NCBI GenBank assembly: GCA_028284665.1
Contig: JANQRG010000007.1
Span: 61,838-125,837, forward strand
Direction: 5' to 3'
Length of the DNA stretch: 64,000 bases
DNA from: Croceivirga sp.
GTDB lineage: Bacteria > Bacteroidota > Bacteroidia > Flavobacteriales > Flavobacteriaceae
The notes beneath the pieces are model-generated. The model did not search any database and was not told the DNA's origin. It worked only from the letters and a program-made list of their open reading frames with translations. Shown here in pieces: positions 43,908 through 53,478 of this stretch (position 1 is the first letter of the stretch; every line of letters starts with the position of its first letter). Made by a program: the position numbers and the translations under genes.

Positions 43908-46703
43908 CAAACAGTAGAATTGACCATTGATGACCAAAACATAATGAACGTTCAAATGCAAGAAGATGCGGAAGCACTGCAGGAGGTCGTTGTTGTGGGT
44001 TATGGCAACCAGGAAGAACGGAAAATAATCCAAAATGTTGGTATTGTAAAACAGGAGGCTATTGAGAACCTCCAGGTAGTTTCCGCAGATCAAATGCTCC
44101 AGGGGCAATCGGCAGGTACACAAATTGTCAACGCTTCCGGGGTATTGGGTTCCGCTGCTGTAATTCGCGTACGTGGTGTTAGTTCCATCAACGCCGGAAG
44201 TCAACCTTTAATTGTTATTGATGGCGTTCCTATAACAGATGTCGATAATGATTCTGACAATACGCTTCAACGGGGCGGTAATACAGGTATCAATCCTCTG
44301 TCCTTTGTCAACCCCAACGACATTGAATCCTTTACCGTGCTAAAGGATGCTGGAGCTACTTCAATTTATGGTGCCAGGGGGGCTAATGGGGTCATTCTGA
44401 TCACCACTAAAAAAGGACGAAGGGGAGAGCGCACCACGGTGACCCTGGACATGAATACCCAATATACGAACCTCACGGATGCCCCGGACATGTTGACGGC
44501 TGATGAGTTTCGTCAATTCAAATCCGAAGTGGCCTCCATCCAGCAGGGTACTACCGTCCTCCCGGAAGATTTGGGGTTGGGAGCTATCGGTTCCGGAGGG
44601 GAAGACTATGTAGATCAAGTGTCTCGTACCGGTGTTTCACAGAACTATAATTTTAGTGCCAGGGGAGGAACAGAAAAAACAGCCTTTTTTGTGGGTCTGG
44701 ATTTTCAGGATGCCGAGGGCTTTATCATAGGTAATGATCTACAGCGTGTTGGCGCACGGGTCAACATAGACACCAATGCCAACGAATGGTTAAGGGTGGG
44801 TATGAATCTTGGGGTTACCAATCAACGTTTGAACCGGATTGGAATTGAAAACAGTACATTTGCCCCGTTCACTTCGGCATTTCTCCAAAACCCCACAGTA
44901 CCGGCTTTTGATGATGAAGGAAATTTTGTACGGTCCACATCGTTCATTCCCAATATCCTTGCTGTTGCGGCCCTGGACACTAATGAACTGAAAACATTTA
45001 GGGTCATTGGAAATGCTTTCACCGAGGTTTCCCTGTGGGACAACAGATTGAAATGGAGAAGCGAATTTGGAGTGGACAAGTTGAACTCGGAGGAAGTTTT
45101 ACGATCCGTTGAGTTCAATACCCCGGGGGGTTTAAACCAAACGCTTTACAATGCACAGGAACGTTGGTTGACCAACCAGACCCTCTCTTACGTTGATACA
45201 TTTTCAGAGAAACATAATCTTACGGTATTGTTGGGTCTTAACTATGAGGAGACCTTGAGAAGCTTTCTCAATGTAACCGGGAACGGTTTTTTGTCTGATG
45301 ATCTTCGAAATTTGGGATCGGTCTTGACACTTCAAGTCAATAATGGGGAACGTTTTCCCAATAGACTTTTTGGATTGTTCTCAAGGGTATCCTATGACTA
45401 TGATGGGAAATACATTTTTGAAGGTTCCGTACGAAGGGATGGTTCTTCACGATTTGGGGTCAACAACCGTTTCGGTTATTTCTGGTCAACTGCCGCCGGA
45501 TGGGTCATTTCAGAGGAGTCCTTCATTAAGGACATTGATTTTATAGACTTTCTCACATTAAGGGCCAGTTTGGGAACTGTGGGTAATGATCGTTTGGCCA
45601 CTTTCCCTTCCCTGGCCACGTTTAACGCAGGACCCATAGGGGACTACAATGGGGAGTCCGGAATCATTCCGGGACAGGCTGCAAACCCAGACATTAAATG
45701 GGAAGAAAGCCGAACCTTGGATCTCGGCTTGAAATCTACATTTTTAAGAGGTCGAATCAATTTTAATGCGTCTTACTTTAGAAGAAACACGACGGATCTC
45801 CTATTGAACCAACGTGTTCCGCCCCAGACCGGTTTTGTAAATATTAGTCGAAACATCGGGGAACTTCAAAACACCGGTTGGGAATTTGAAGTGAACACCA
45901 TTCCTATCCAAACGAACAATTTTGAATGGCGATTCGGTTTTAATCTCACAACCATAGATAATGAAATCATTCGACTAAACGACGATGCTGAAACCGATGC
46001 CCAGGGCAGAAGGATCATTGACTCAGGAGCGCAAAGGGCCATTGAGGGAGAACCATTGAACAATTTTTTCCTGATTCGCTATAAAGGGGTAAACTCCGAA
46101 ACCGGGGATGCCGAATGGTTGGATATCAATGGAAATACGACTACGAGGCCTGGAAGCGCCGACAGGGTGGTCACTGGTAGCCCATTGCCTGATTTCTCCG
46201 GGGGTATCACCACTTCCTTTAGATATAAAAACTTTGATCTGTCTGTTTTGGCGAACTATTCCTATGGGAACGATATCCTAATTGACGGGCTCCGTTTCCT
46301 GGACGGCAATGATGCCATAGGGGGTACTTCCAATATCCGAAGACAGAATCTGAACATCTGGAGACAACCCGGGGATAACGCTTTTTTACCAAGTCCCAAC
46401 AGTATCACTTTCAACCCTTTTAACCAACGTTCGGACCTACAGCAATTGGACGGTTCCTACCTGAGGTTAAAGAACGTAACCCTTGGCTACAATGTTCCTG
46501 CCAGGATGTTGGAGCGGATGGGCCTGTTCCAAGGTTTACGCTTTTATGCCACGGCCACCAACCTGTTCACCATCAAAGATGATGAACTGCAAGGTATAGA
46601 CCCCGAGGTAACCGATGATATTGACCCCAGGTTCCAAGGGGAATCCTTTCTCACGCCTCCCCAGGCCCAGTCGTTTTTGATCGGTGCCAGATTAACATTT
46701 TAA
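43677..46703 (+). CDS. SusC/RagA-family TonB-dependent receptor 2
   Basis: 1008 residues. Signal peptide and carboxypeptidase-regulatory-like domain nearly identical to receptor 1 through about residue 75, then a different plug and barrel: PLIVIDGVPITDVDND, GARGANGVILITTKKG, a barrel with FEGSVRRDGSSRFG, and the end ARLTF. The differing plug and barrel suggest a different substrate from receptor 1, under the same leader. Its partner susD starts 145 bp downstream, a larger gap than in pair 1 (9 bp). Confidence 0.95.
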   Translation: MKNLFWKVLTFFLIPLAFVYGQEKVITGTVSDSEGIALPGVNIVVQGTTNGTQTDFDGNFSITASEGEVLVFTYLGLQTVELTIDDQNIMNVQMQEDAEALQEVVVVGYGNQEERKIIQNVGIVKQEAIENLQVVSADQMLQGQSAGTQIVNASGVLGSAAVIRVRGVSSINAGSQPLIVIDGVPITDVDNDSDNTLQRGGNTGINPLSFVNPNDIESFTVLKDAGATSIYGARGANGVILITTKKGRRGERTTVTLDMNTQYTNLTDAPDMLTADEFRQFKSEVASIQQGTTVLPEDLGLGAIGSGGEDYVDQVSRTGVSQNYNFSARGGTEKTAFFVGLDFQDAEGFIIGNDLQRVGARVNIDTNANEWLRVGMNLGVTNQRLNRIGIENSTFAPFTSAFLQNPTVPAFDDEGNFVRSTSFIPNILAVAALDTNELKTFRVIGNAFTEVSLWDNRLKWRSEFGVDKLNSEEVLRSVEFNTPGGLNQTLYNAQERWLTNQTLSYVDTFSEKHNLTVLLGLNYEETLRSFLNVTGNGFLSDDLRNLGSVLTLQVNNGERFPNRLFGLFSRVSYDYDGKYIFEGSVRRDGSSRFGVNNRFGYFWSTAAGWVISEESFIKDIDFIDFLTLRASLGTVGNDRLATFPSLATFNAGPIGDYNGESGIIPGQAANPDIKWEESRTLDLGLKSTFLRGRINFNASYFRRNTTDLLLNQRVPPQTGFVNISRNIGELQNTGWEFEVNTIPIQTNNFEWRFGFNLTTIDNEIIRLNDDAETDAQGRRIIDSGAQRAIEGEPLNNFFLIRYKGVNSETGDAEWLDINGNTTTRPGSADRVVTGSPLPDFSGGITTSFRYKNFDLSVLANYSYGNDILIDGLRFLDGNDAIGGTSNIRRQNLNIWRQPGDNAFLPSPNSITFNPFNQRSDLQQLDGSYLRLKNVTLGYNVPARMLERMGLFQGLRFYATATNLFTIKDDELQGIDPEVTDDIDPRFQGESFLTPPQAQSFLIGARLTF

Positions 46704-46848
46704 AAAACTGATATGAAATGAGCATACACTTTTTTAAGCATACCCTACCGAACATGATTAAAACAAGTTTATGCGAAAGCGAAGCGATTCCATCGGTGCT
46801 AAATTTTGGAATAGCTTTATTTTCAGATAATTACAAAATTTTAAACAG

Positions 46849-48282
46849 ATGAAATCTTATTTAAAACACATTTTACTCGCTACAATAATGTTCTGCTACA
46901 TCTCCTGTGAAGACAGACTGGAGGTCGTGGATGAGAACAGCTTAGCCGCAGAAACCGTTTTCAATAGTTTTAATTCCATAAATGGGGCTGTAGTCGGCTT
47001 ATATAGTTTGAACCAGAGTGGCGACCTTAACGGGAACCCACAACTCATCTCGGACTTTATGGCGGACAACGTCAACTTTGTGGGAAGTTTTACAAGTCTA
47101 CAGGATTTAGAACAGTTTGAGACCCTGGCTACAAATACCACTATTGATAACATTTGGGAGGATGGTTACCAACTCATTAATGCAGCCAATGGGATCATCA
47201 ACAATGTGCCGGGTTCGCCAGCCATGGACATCACAGATGAAGAGAAGGCCGGGTTTATGGCAGAGGCCAAATTTTTAAGGGCATTGACCTATTTTACCCT
47301 TGTGAATCTTTGGGCACAACCCTTTCAATTTGATGCCGGCAATAATTTGGGGGTTCCTCTTCAGACCAATGATTTTAAATTGGACATTGCTCCTTTTCAA
47401 TTGGAACGATCCACAGTAAATGAAGTCCATGCCTTTATCCAACAAGATCTCATGGAAGCTATTGAGGTCTTGCCCACAACTTCTGAGCGCAGATTGGATG
47501 GAAGCGATGGAAGGGCTACCATAGGGGCAGCGCAGGGATTGCTTGCCAGGCTTTACCTGTACCGGGAACAATGGGAGGAAGCGGCGAATTTGGCCAATGC
47601 GGTGATAGATTCGGGGGATTATACGCTTGCCCCCAACTATGATTTTTACGATGACAACCCCACTTCGTCAGAACACATTTTTCTGGCTATAAATACGCCT
47701 TCCGACTTTCCACAGGAAGCTACAACAGGCAGTGATGAGGTATACGCTACATTTTACACGCCTGTATCTTTAGGCGGACGAGGGGACGCCCCGTTCAGCG
47801 ATGATTTGATCGCTGCCTTCAATGAGGAATCTGGCGATCGCAGATTTGCAGAATTATCTCTTGAGGCAACAGATGCTTTACGCAATGAGGCTATTTTTAC
47901 CACAAAATACCCTGATCCTGCGAGCGGTTCGTCCGATGGTATGATCCTTCGTATCACAGAAATGTATTTGATCCGGGCAGAGGCGAATCTCAGAAACGGC
48001 ACAGCGATAGGGGACAGTCCTTTAAATGATATCAATCTATTGCGCGATAGGGCTGGATTGGCCGATCTTCCCTCAGTAGATCTGGATGCCATTTTAAACG
48101 AAAGGAGAAAGGAGTTCTGCTTTGAAGGACATAGAAGAATGGACTTGTTGCGAAATAATTTAAATCTAAGGCCGGATGGAGGTCCGGAATCTGCCCCTGG
48201 TGCCAACAAGGTTATTTTTCCCATTGTTGATGATGAATTGCAGAACAATCCAAACATTACCCAAAACCCCGGAGCCTTTTAA
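46849..48282 (+). CDS. SusD/RagB-family nutrient-binding lipoprotein 2
   Basis: 477 residues, lipobox YISC followed by EDRLE. Family motifs: FMAEAKFLRALTYFTLVNLW, GAAQGLLARLYLYREQWEEA, ITEMYLIRAEANLRNGT, LNERRKEFCFEGHRRMDLLR and PIVDDELQNNPNITQNPGAF. This is the usual SusD C-terminal pattern. It partners SusC 2. It is clearly distinct in sequence from SusD 1, so the two pairs are not a recent whole-unit duplication. Confidence 0.95.
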   Translation: MKSYLKHILLATIMFCYISCEDRLEVVDENSLAAETVFNSFNSINGAVVGLYSLNQSGDLNGNPQLISDFMADNVNFVGSFTSLQDLEQFETLATNTTIDNIWEDGYQLINAANGIINNVPGSPAMDITDEEKAGFMAEAKFLRALTYFTLVNLWAQPFQFDAGNNLGVPLQTNDFKLDIAPFQLERSTVNEVHAFIQQDLMEAIEVLPTTSERRLDGSDGRATIGAAQGLLARLYLYREQWEEAANLANAVIDSGDYTLAPNYDFYDDNPTSSEHIFLAINTPSDFPQEATTGSDEVYATFYTPVSLGGRGDAPFSDDLIAAFNEESGDRRFAELSLEATDALRNEAIFTTKYPDPASGSSDGMILRITEMYLIRAEANLRNGTAIGDSPLNDINLLRDRAGLADLPSVDLDAILNERRKEFCFEGHRRMDLLRNNLNLRPDGGPESAPGANKVIFPIVDDELQNNPNITQNPGAF

Positions 48283-48521
48283 AATAGGCCTGTCGTGAAA
48301 CATTTTGCCCGTTGGATGATATTTATACTAAATGGACTTCCAGCGGGCTATTCATTTTATCTCCGAAGTTTTTGAAAAGTACTATTGTGATCATAATTCC
48401 TAAAACCACACTACATCCTTGAAAAACCCGGGAATACTATCAACCTCCAAACCATCATTGAGTTATCGGAAGGTCTCTGGTAAACAGTTGTGTCAGACCC
48501 GGGAAATAGCAAGCTTAAAGG
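48283..48521. other. Intergenic region after SusCD pair 2
   Basis: No gene recognised. It leads into the MITE-like element at 48522; with the element and the 180 bp after it, the whole gene-free stretch is about 590 bp. Confidence 0.4.
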
Positions 48522-48690
48522 CCTAGGGCGTGTTACTATTAAACGGAAACCATGCATTTTTTGGCCATTTTTTTGTCATTTGAGGCGGTTTTAGTAAAAC
48601 ATAGCCGGGCTACGTTTAAGAAAACCTACTAAAAAAGGCGGAAAAAGAGCAAAAAAGGGAGTTCTTGGATTAATGTTAACACACCCTAGG
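48522..48690. mobile_element. MITE-like element with 14-bp terminal inverted repeats
   Basis: Left end CCTAGGGCGTGTTA (48522-48535) and right end TAACACACCCTAGG (48677-48690) are inverted copies with one mismatch. The outer CTAG could be a 4-bp target duplication (left CTAG|GG…, right …CC|CTAG). The interior has a compound hairpin (TTTTAGTA…TACTAAAA around AAACATAGC…GCTACGTTT) and no coding frame. The YTAR-like target CTAG fits IS5-type transposases, so it is probably a non-autonomous derivative; no transposase is present in the window. Confidence 0.6.
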
Positions 48691-48871
48691 TGATATCGAT
48701 TCTTGAAACCATTTTTAGGAAGCCTTTCGAGCGCATGAACTGGACGCTGTCTCGAAATTATCATCGGTTCCTAATAGTTCTTTGAGTAAGACCCTATTCC
48801 TTTGGAAAGCAACGATAGTTCCGTCCTTTCCGGATCAAAACATATACGCAACGATCTATTTGTCAGAAGTA

Positions 48872-49228
48872 TTAGTCCTCTATACTTTGCCCAAAAGTCA
48901 ATTGATTGTTATCCGGATCCAAAAGGGAAAACTCTTTTTGTCCCCAGGGTTTTGATTCCAAATGACCATTTGGATGAATTCTTACGCTCTTTTCCAATAA
49001 GAATTGGTACAAACGTTCTATATCGATAGTCCGAATATACACCTGGCTGTAGTTTTCTTTTGGTTGAAGATTTCTAAACTCAAAAAAATGAATTTCTACA
49101 GTATTCTTTTTGATCATTAAGTAATTGCCATAATCCCCGTATTCCAAAAAGCCAAGGTTGTTTAGATAGTATTCTTTGGTTTTGTCCTTATTGCGCATGG
49201 GCAATATTGGGCTTATACTTGTTAACAT
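48872..49228 (-). CDS. VOC (glyoxalase/bleomycin-resistance-like) protein
   Basis: 118 residues from the Met at 49228, the usual size of this fold; the frame extends 26 residues further with no matching sequence. Two beta-alpha-beta-beta-beta halves: ISPILPMRNKDKTKEYYLNN, LMIKKNTVEIHFFEF, then SQVYIRTIDIERLYQFL and FSLLDPDNNQLTFGQ. The His in EIHFF and the Glu/Gln near the end suit a metal or ligand site. Most such proteins sequester toxic compounds or act on small substrates. Stand-alone here. Confidence 0.85.
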   Translation of the reverse strand: MLTSISPILPMRNKDKTKEYYLNNLGFLEYGDYGNYLMIKKNTVEIHFFEFRNLQPKENYSQVYIRTIDIERLYQFLLEKSVRIHPNGHLESKPWGQKEFSLLDPDNNQLTFGQSIED

Positions 49229-49396
49229 GGATATATATTTAGTGTATTCCGTTGCGTTTTTTTGAAATCCCATCCGGATGCCAAGATCCAGCGGGTCATG
49301 GATCATTCAGGATTTCAATTGTATAACTTAGACCATTTTCAATCGGCTTTTTCGTAAAATATCAATCCTAAGTTTTTGACTTGTTCTAAAGTGCGT

Positions 49397-49987
49397 CTAC
49401 GCACTATCGCTATGTCTTCTTAAGGCTTCTACTACCCTCTTGATCTTTACTCTTACCGATGCACTTTCTCTAATTAGGGCTTCCTGGCAGCTATCTAAAA
49501 AATCGTTTTTTAGCTCGGGAAAGCGTTTTACGATTTCCAAATAAGCCGGGTAAGCAGCCGCTTTCACAAATTTCTTGTCAGATCCAAACAATTTTCGAAT
49601 ATGGGGTTCTAGAATTGCCATTTGTTTTGAGCTCGCTGAAACGTTGGGTAAAATTTGTAATAAATGAAGTTGGGTTTCCCAGTAGCCTAGTTCCCCAAAT
49701 TTTTGAAATACCTTATCAACTTGCCCTTGTTCAAGAGTTTGACCATGGTCCATATGATGCTTGAGGAGCCAACTTGTGGCATGTTCCAATTCACTCTCCA
49801 TCAAGAATAACCCAATGATTAAATTGATAAACCCTCTATCCTGCTTGTGCCTGGCATAAACGAGCTTAAGATATTCCGTATGCTTTCTGTCCCATTGTAA
49901 AAGGTCATTCCGTAGTCTTTCTTCTTCCATTGGTTCAATTTTTTTTATGATGCTGTTACAGCAATGCGGTATCCCATCCTTATACAT
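49397..49987 (-). CDS. Helical HEAT-like protein, operon with TolB-like gene
   Basis: 196 residues (or 177 if translation starts at the Met at 49930). The sequence is mostly amphipathic helix: FINLIIGLFLMESELEHATSWL, QLHLLQILPNVSASSKQ, KKFVKAAAYPAYLEIVKRF, and a basic C-terminus. It suggests a small HEAT/ARM-type repeat fold, but I do not recognise the family. It starts 9 bp after the stop of the TolB-like gene on the same strand, so the two are co-transcribed. No signal peptide, so it should be cytoplasmic while its partner is secreted. Confidence 0.6.
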   Translation of the reverse strand: MYKDGIPHCCNSIIKKIEPMEEERLRNDLLQWDRKHTEYLKLVYARHKQDRGFINLIIGLFLMESELEHATSWLLKHHMDHGQTLEQGQVDKVFQKFGELGYWETQLHLLQILPNVSASSKQMAILEPHIRKLFGSDKKFVKAAAYPAYLEIVKRFPELKNDFLDSCQEALIRESASVRVKIKRVVEALRRHSDSA

Positions 49988-49995
49988 TCCAAATA

Positions 49996-50967
49996 CTACA
50001 GCTCCTTAGCATCAAATTGTTTCAACAAAGCTGAAACGTCTGTAAAATAAATATTCATAAGGCCATTGTTGTATCCGTTCAACGTTGCTTTTAGTTGTTG
50101 ATAGTCCTCAATAACCGCTTTCTCGGGGTTGTATCGATTACTTGAAAAGAACAAGTATTTGCCATCCTTGGAAAAGATAGGGTCAGAATCCATAGCAGGA
50201 CTATTTAGTGATTTTAGGTTTACCGGGGGTTCCCAATGGCCATCATTGTTCTTCTTCGTTATGTACAAGTCAAAATCGCCGAGCCCTCCTTCCCTGGTAC
50301 TGGTAAAAACCATTAACTGCCCATTTGGCGAAACCTCGGGATCAGCATCATGAAAAGGAGTATTCAATTCAGTTATCGGATCATGGGCCCCGTACTTTCC
50401 GTCCTCAAGACCTACGCGATAGAGGTCCAGCCCTCCCTTTCCCTCGGGTCGAAAGGAACAATACCGTACTGTTCCTTCCTTGTCCACCGTAGGATAGATC
50501 ACATCATTCTGATCATTGAATCCTTGCAATAGTCTTGGCTGCGAAAAACCATTGGGTTCCACATTTACGTACCACATATTTCTATATTTCAATGTAGTAT
50601 CTTCAGTGGGCCTGTCACTCACGAAAAAAAGCTTTTTTGAATCATATGAGAAATACGGATTCGTGTCGTACCATTCTTTCGAAAAGGGCAACAAGGACGG
50701 AACGCCCCATTGCTTGTTCGCTTCCTTGCGGATGACCACCAATGAAGCCTTCTGAAAACCCTGAATACCTTTGATAAAAACAAACATTGCACCATCCTTT
50801 GAAAGCGCTGAGCCATATTCAAAGTCACCTGTACTTACTTTACCGGGAAGAAAAATTTCCGGACTGAGTTCATCCAACACTGTTTCCATTGATCTTTGAG
50901 CATAAAGGGAAAAATGCGATAAAACAAAAACTGCTCCCAAGGGGATGATCATTAATTTTCTAACCAT
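49996..50967 (-). CDS. Secreted TolB-like (PD40 beta-propeller) protein
   Basis: 323 residues with a signal peptide ending SLYAQ. The mature part carries several PD40-type blades: SALSKDGAMFVFIKG, NPYFSYDSKKLFFVSDRP, YPTVDKEGTVRYCSFRPEG, DPEVSPNGQLMVFTSTREGG and DPIFSKDGKYLFFSSNR. The Ser-x-Asp-Gly-Lys pattern and the FFSSNR ending are typical. It lacks the C-terminal peptidoglycan-binding domain often fused to such propellers in Bacteroidota. A periplasmic or surface protein; ligand unknown. Confidence 0.88.
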   Translation of the reverse strand: MVRKLMIIPLGAVFVLSHFSLYAQRSMETVLDELSPEIFLPGKVSTGDFEYGSALSKDGAMFVFIKGIQGFQKASLVVIRKEANKQWGVPSLLPFSKEWYDTNPYFSYDSKKLFFVSDRPTEDTTLKYRNMWYVNVEPNGFSQPRLLQGFNDQNDVIYPTVDKEGTVRYCSFRPEGKGGLDLYRVGLEDGKYGAHDPITELNTPFHDADPEVSPNGQLMVFTSTREGGLGDFDLYITKKNNDGHWEPPVNLKSLNSPAMDSDPIFSKDGKYLFFSSNRYNPEKAVIEDYQQLKATLNGYNNGLMNIYFTDVSALLKQFDAKEL

Positions 50968-51177
50968 AACCTATTAAATATATAGTACGAAAAATAGGGC
51001 ACGGTTATGGTTTGGAACTATGGATTTAACGAATATGGAGTAAAACTTATTCGGGAAATCCGGTAATTGGAATTCCTTCCGTCCATCTACCGGTATTAGG
51101 GCCGGTAACCATTGGATTCGAAGTATATTATGCGTAAATTTAAAATTGGACCTAAACCATAAAAGCCTTTCTCTACA

Positions 51178-52218
51178 ATGGATTATCTTTTGCCTTTAAG
51201 CATCTTCTCAGGAATAGCAGTTACAACTTGTGGTTTTATCGCTACGTACATTTTACTTGTTTCAAAAGGCAACAGATTATTGAGATTGCTGTTTGTCGGC
51301 TTGATACTATCCATCGCAATCCGGATCGCAAAATCCATCATCTATTACCTTTTTGGCATCCCAGTGTTTGGAATCGCCTTTGGTTATTTTGGCTTGACAA
51401 GTATAGGGGCCTCTTTTTGGTTGTATATCAAATATTCCAGAAATCATGATGTTGAATTTAAAGTTGTCGATTTCTTATTCTTTCTTCCCGCAATAGTCGG
51501 TTTCTTTTTTATTTGGCCACAAGGAATTCTACCTGCGAAAACAATGTATTTCTCCGGAACCTTTTGGTCTTTTGTATGCACCTCATTTGGTTTTTTTTAT
51601 ATCGTAAAGGATTGGGCAAAAAAACCTATGTTAGTCAGAAATTGGCACCTAATGATGGCTGTAAGCATCACCATCATTTTAGCCTTGTTTTGGACGCAAT
51701 TGTACGCTGACACCCTTTTTGTTTATGCTTTGGGGTCCGGAATGGTATCTCTGATTATGTACGGACTTTTCTTTTTTCTCCTCAAGAAAAACAAGCTTCA
51801 TGTTTCTCCAAAAGAGATCTCTTCTGTTAACCGAGACCTTTTGAATAAAATTGAGGAGGCACTGGAAGTTCAAAAGCTATATCGAAAAAACGCACTTACG
51901 GTCAATGAGTTTGCCAATTTATTGGACCAACCTACTTATAAGGTTTCTTTGGCATTACGCGAAAAATACAACAAACCTTTTCCGGAATTGATCAATCATT
52001 TCAGAATAAAAGATATCAAGGAAATGCTTTCCGACCCAAACAGTAATCTTTTCAAAGTAGAAGCACTGGCGTATGATGCTGGCTTCAGTACACCGTCAGC
52101 ATTTTATACAGCCTTCAAAAAAGAGACTGGCAAAACCCCCAGGGCCTACCAAAAAGAAGTATTGAAAACAAGAAAACGGCAAAAGGACGTTACCTATAAC
52201 GGGGATTTTTCCTTTTAG
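51178..52218 (+). CDS. Membrane-anchored AraC-family regulator
   Basis: 346 residues. The N-terminal ~205 residues form seven hydrophobic helices; the C-terminal AraC domain (~225-340) shows LTVNEFANLLDQPTYKVSLAL, VEALAYDAGFSTPSAFYTAF and KKETGKTPRAYQKEVL. Layout and length match the regulator at 33357. It converges on the YD-repeat-like gene (4 bp between stops) and is divergent from the TolB-like operon, about 210 bp away, which could be its target. Signal unknown. Confidence 0.88.
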   Translation: MDYLLPLSIFSGIAVTTCGFIATYILLVSKGNRLLRLLFVGLILSIAIRIAKSIIYYLFGIPVFGIAFGYFGLTSIGASFWLYIKYSRNHDVEFKVVDFLFFLPAIVGFFFIWPQGILPAKTMYFSGTFWSFVCTSFGFFYIVKDWAKKPMLVRNWHLMMAVSITIILALFWTQLYADTLFVYALGSGMVSLIMYGLFFFLLKKNKLHVSPKEISSVNRDLLNKIEEALEVQKLYRKNALTVNEFANLLDQPTYKVSLALREKYNKPFPELINHFRIKDIKEMLSDPNSNLFKVEALAYDAGFSTPSAFYTAFKKETGKTPRAYQKEVLKTRKRQKDVTYNGDFSF

Positions 52219-52221
52219 CTG

Positions 52222-53478
52222 CTATCCTTTTATTACTGACCCATTTTTATCAAAACGCTTTCTTGAGACAAGTGCTCCTTTCACATCATATTCGTACTCC
52301 ACCGAAAAAACACCATTGTCAGCGCGACTTTGGGGATTCCCTTTTTCATCCTCATATTTTATCGCGGTGATTAACCCTCTTTCATCTCGGAAGTATACTA
52401 TACTATGGATTCCCAAAGCCTTATGCCTTGTTTTATTACCTTCTTCGTCATAATACTCCTGTGCTAACAGAAAACGGCCGTCCTTGCTCCAATGAAAACG
52501 TATTTGTGCAAAACCGTTGTTGGCATGCATAGGCTTTTGGGCATTGTTTTGGTAGGTCAAAGAAGTCCTATTACCAAAAGTATCTGTTTCAAAGTGCCAA
52601 CGTTCCGCTCCCGACCAATGCACTGCCGGAAGGCCCTGATCATCAAAGAATATGATATCCTTCAAATCATAATCGTAGAAGGTGTTTTGTTCCCCCGCGG
52701 TATGTGATGGTCCGGAAGTTGCTTTGCCACTCGCATCATATACTTCCCATCGCGAAAACCTTCCCAAAGTATCGTAATAATAGTTCAGCGTAGTGGCGCC
52801 ACTTTCTGTCGGTATGATGTTACCATTATCATCAATGTTCTGTAATAGTGAGAAGTAGCCACCTTGCCCAAACATCATTCGAGTTCGCATCAGTTGGAAA
52901 TCTCCCCGTAAAGCCGTAAGCGCTCCCGTCCGGTTCTTCCTGGTTTCAATGATGCTTCCATCCTTTTCATGTTGCCAATCATAAACCCTATTTCCAAAAA
53001 GGTCTTCTGCAGGGTCTCCGTTCTTATCTTCAAAAGTCAAACGTGTATTGCGTCCATAGTCATCCTTTTGATAAATCTTCCTATAAACATTTCCCATGAC
53101 AGAGATCTGATTTCCGAATCGGTCAAAAAAGGAATGCACTTCTTTTTTAGCATCATAGCTTACTTTGGTTAGCGGGGCATTTATATAAAGATGTCCAAAA
53201 AAACCCTCAAAGTCCTTATAATGTTCCCCCATCTTTACATGGCTAAACACCACTCTATTCTCCGTATCATAATCCAATTGAAGATGGATTCGCTTTAGGG
53301 CTTTCTCTTTGGTTATAGGACATGCGCCCTTGAAGGGCAAATACGGCGATTCCCAAAATGGAAGTACAGCGTAATACTCGGAACGTTGCACTTTTTGTCC
53401 TTTAACGGAATGACATGCAAACAAAAATGCCAAAATCAATAGCATCCCATAAGCAAAAACTTTTTCCTTACCCTTCAT
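52222..53478 (-). CDS. YD/RHS-repeat-like secreted protein
   Basis: 418 residues with an N-terminal hydrophobic signal; the segment LAFLFAC could be a lipobox. The mature sequence is built of imperfect repeats of the type YDxxGRxxxxxYxDxxGxP: YQKDDYGRNTRLTFEDKNG, YYYDTLGRFSRWEVYDASG, DTFGNRTSLTYQNN, YYDEEGNKTRHKA, YEYDVKGALVSRKRFDKNG. These resemble YD (RHS) repeats, which fold as beta-sheet shells. There is no toxin-like C-terminal domain, and the length is far below full RHS proteins. Role unknown; probably an envelope protein. Confidence 0.75.
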   Translation of the reverse strand: MKGKEKVFAYGMLLILAFLFACHSVKGQKVQRSEYYAVLPFWESPYLPFKGACPITKEKALKRIHLQLDYDTENRVVFSHVKMGEHYKDFEGFFGHLYINAPLTKVSYDAKKEVHSFFDRFGNQISVMGNVYRKIYQKDDYGRNTRLTFEDKNGDPAEDLFGNRVYDWQHEKDGSIIETRKNRTGALTALRGDFQLMRTRMMFGQGGYFSLLQNIDDNGNIIPTESGATTLNYYYDTLGRFSRWEVYDASGKATSGPSHTAGEQNTFYDYDLKDIIFFDDQGLPAVHWSGAERWHFETDTFGNRTSLTYQNNAQKPMHANNGFAQIRFHWSKDGRFLLAQEYYDEEGNKTRHKALGIHSIVYFRDERGLITAIKYEDEKGNPQSRADNGVFSVEYEYDVKGALVSRKRFDKNGSVIKG

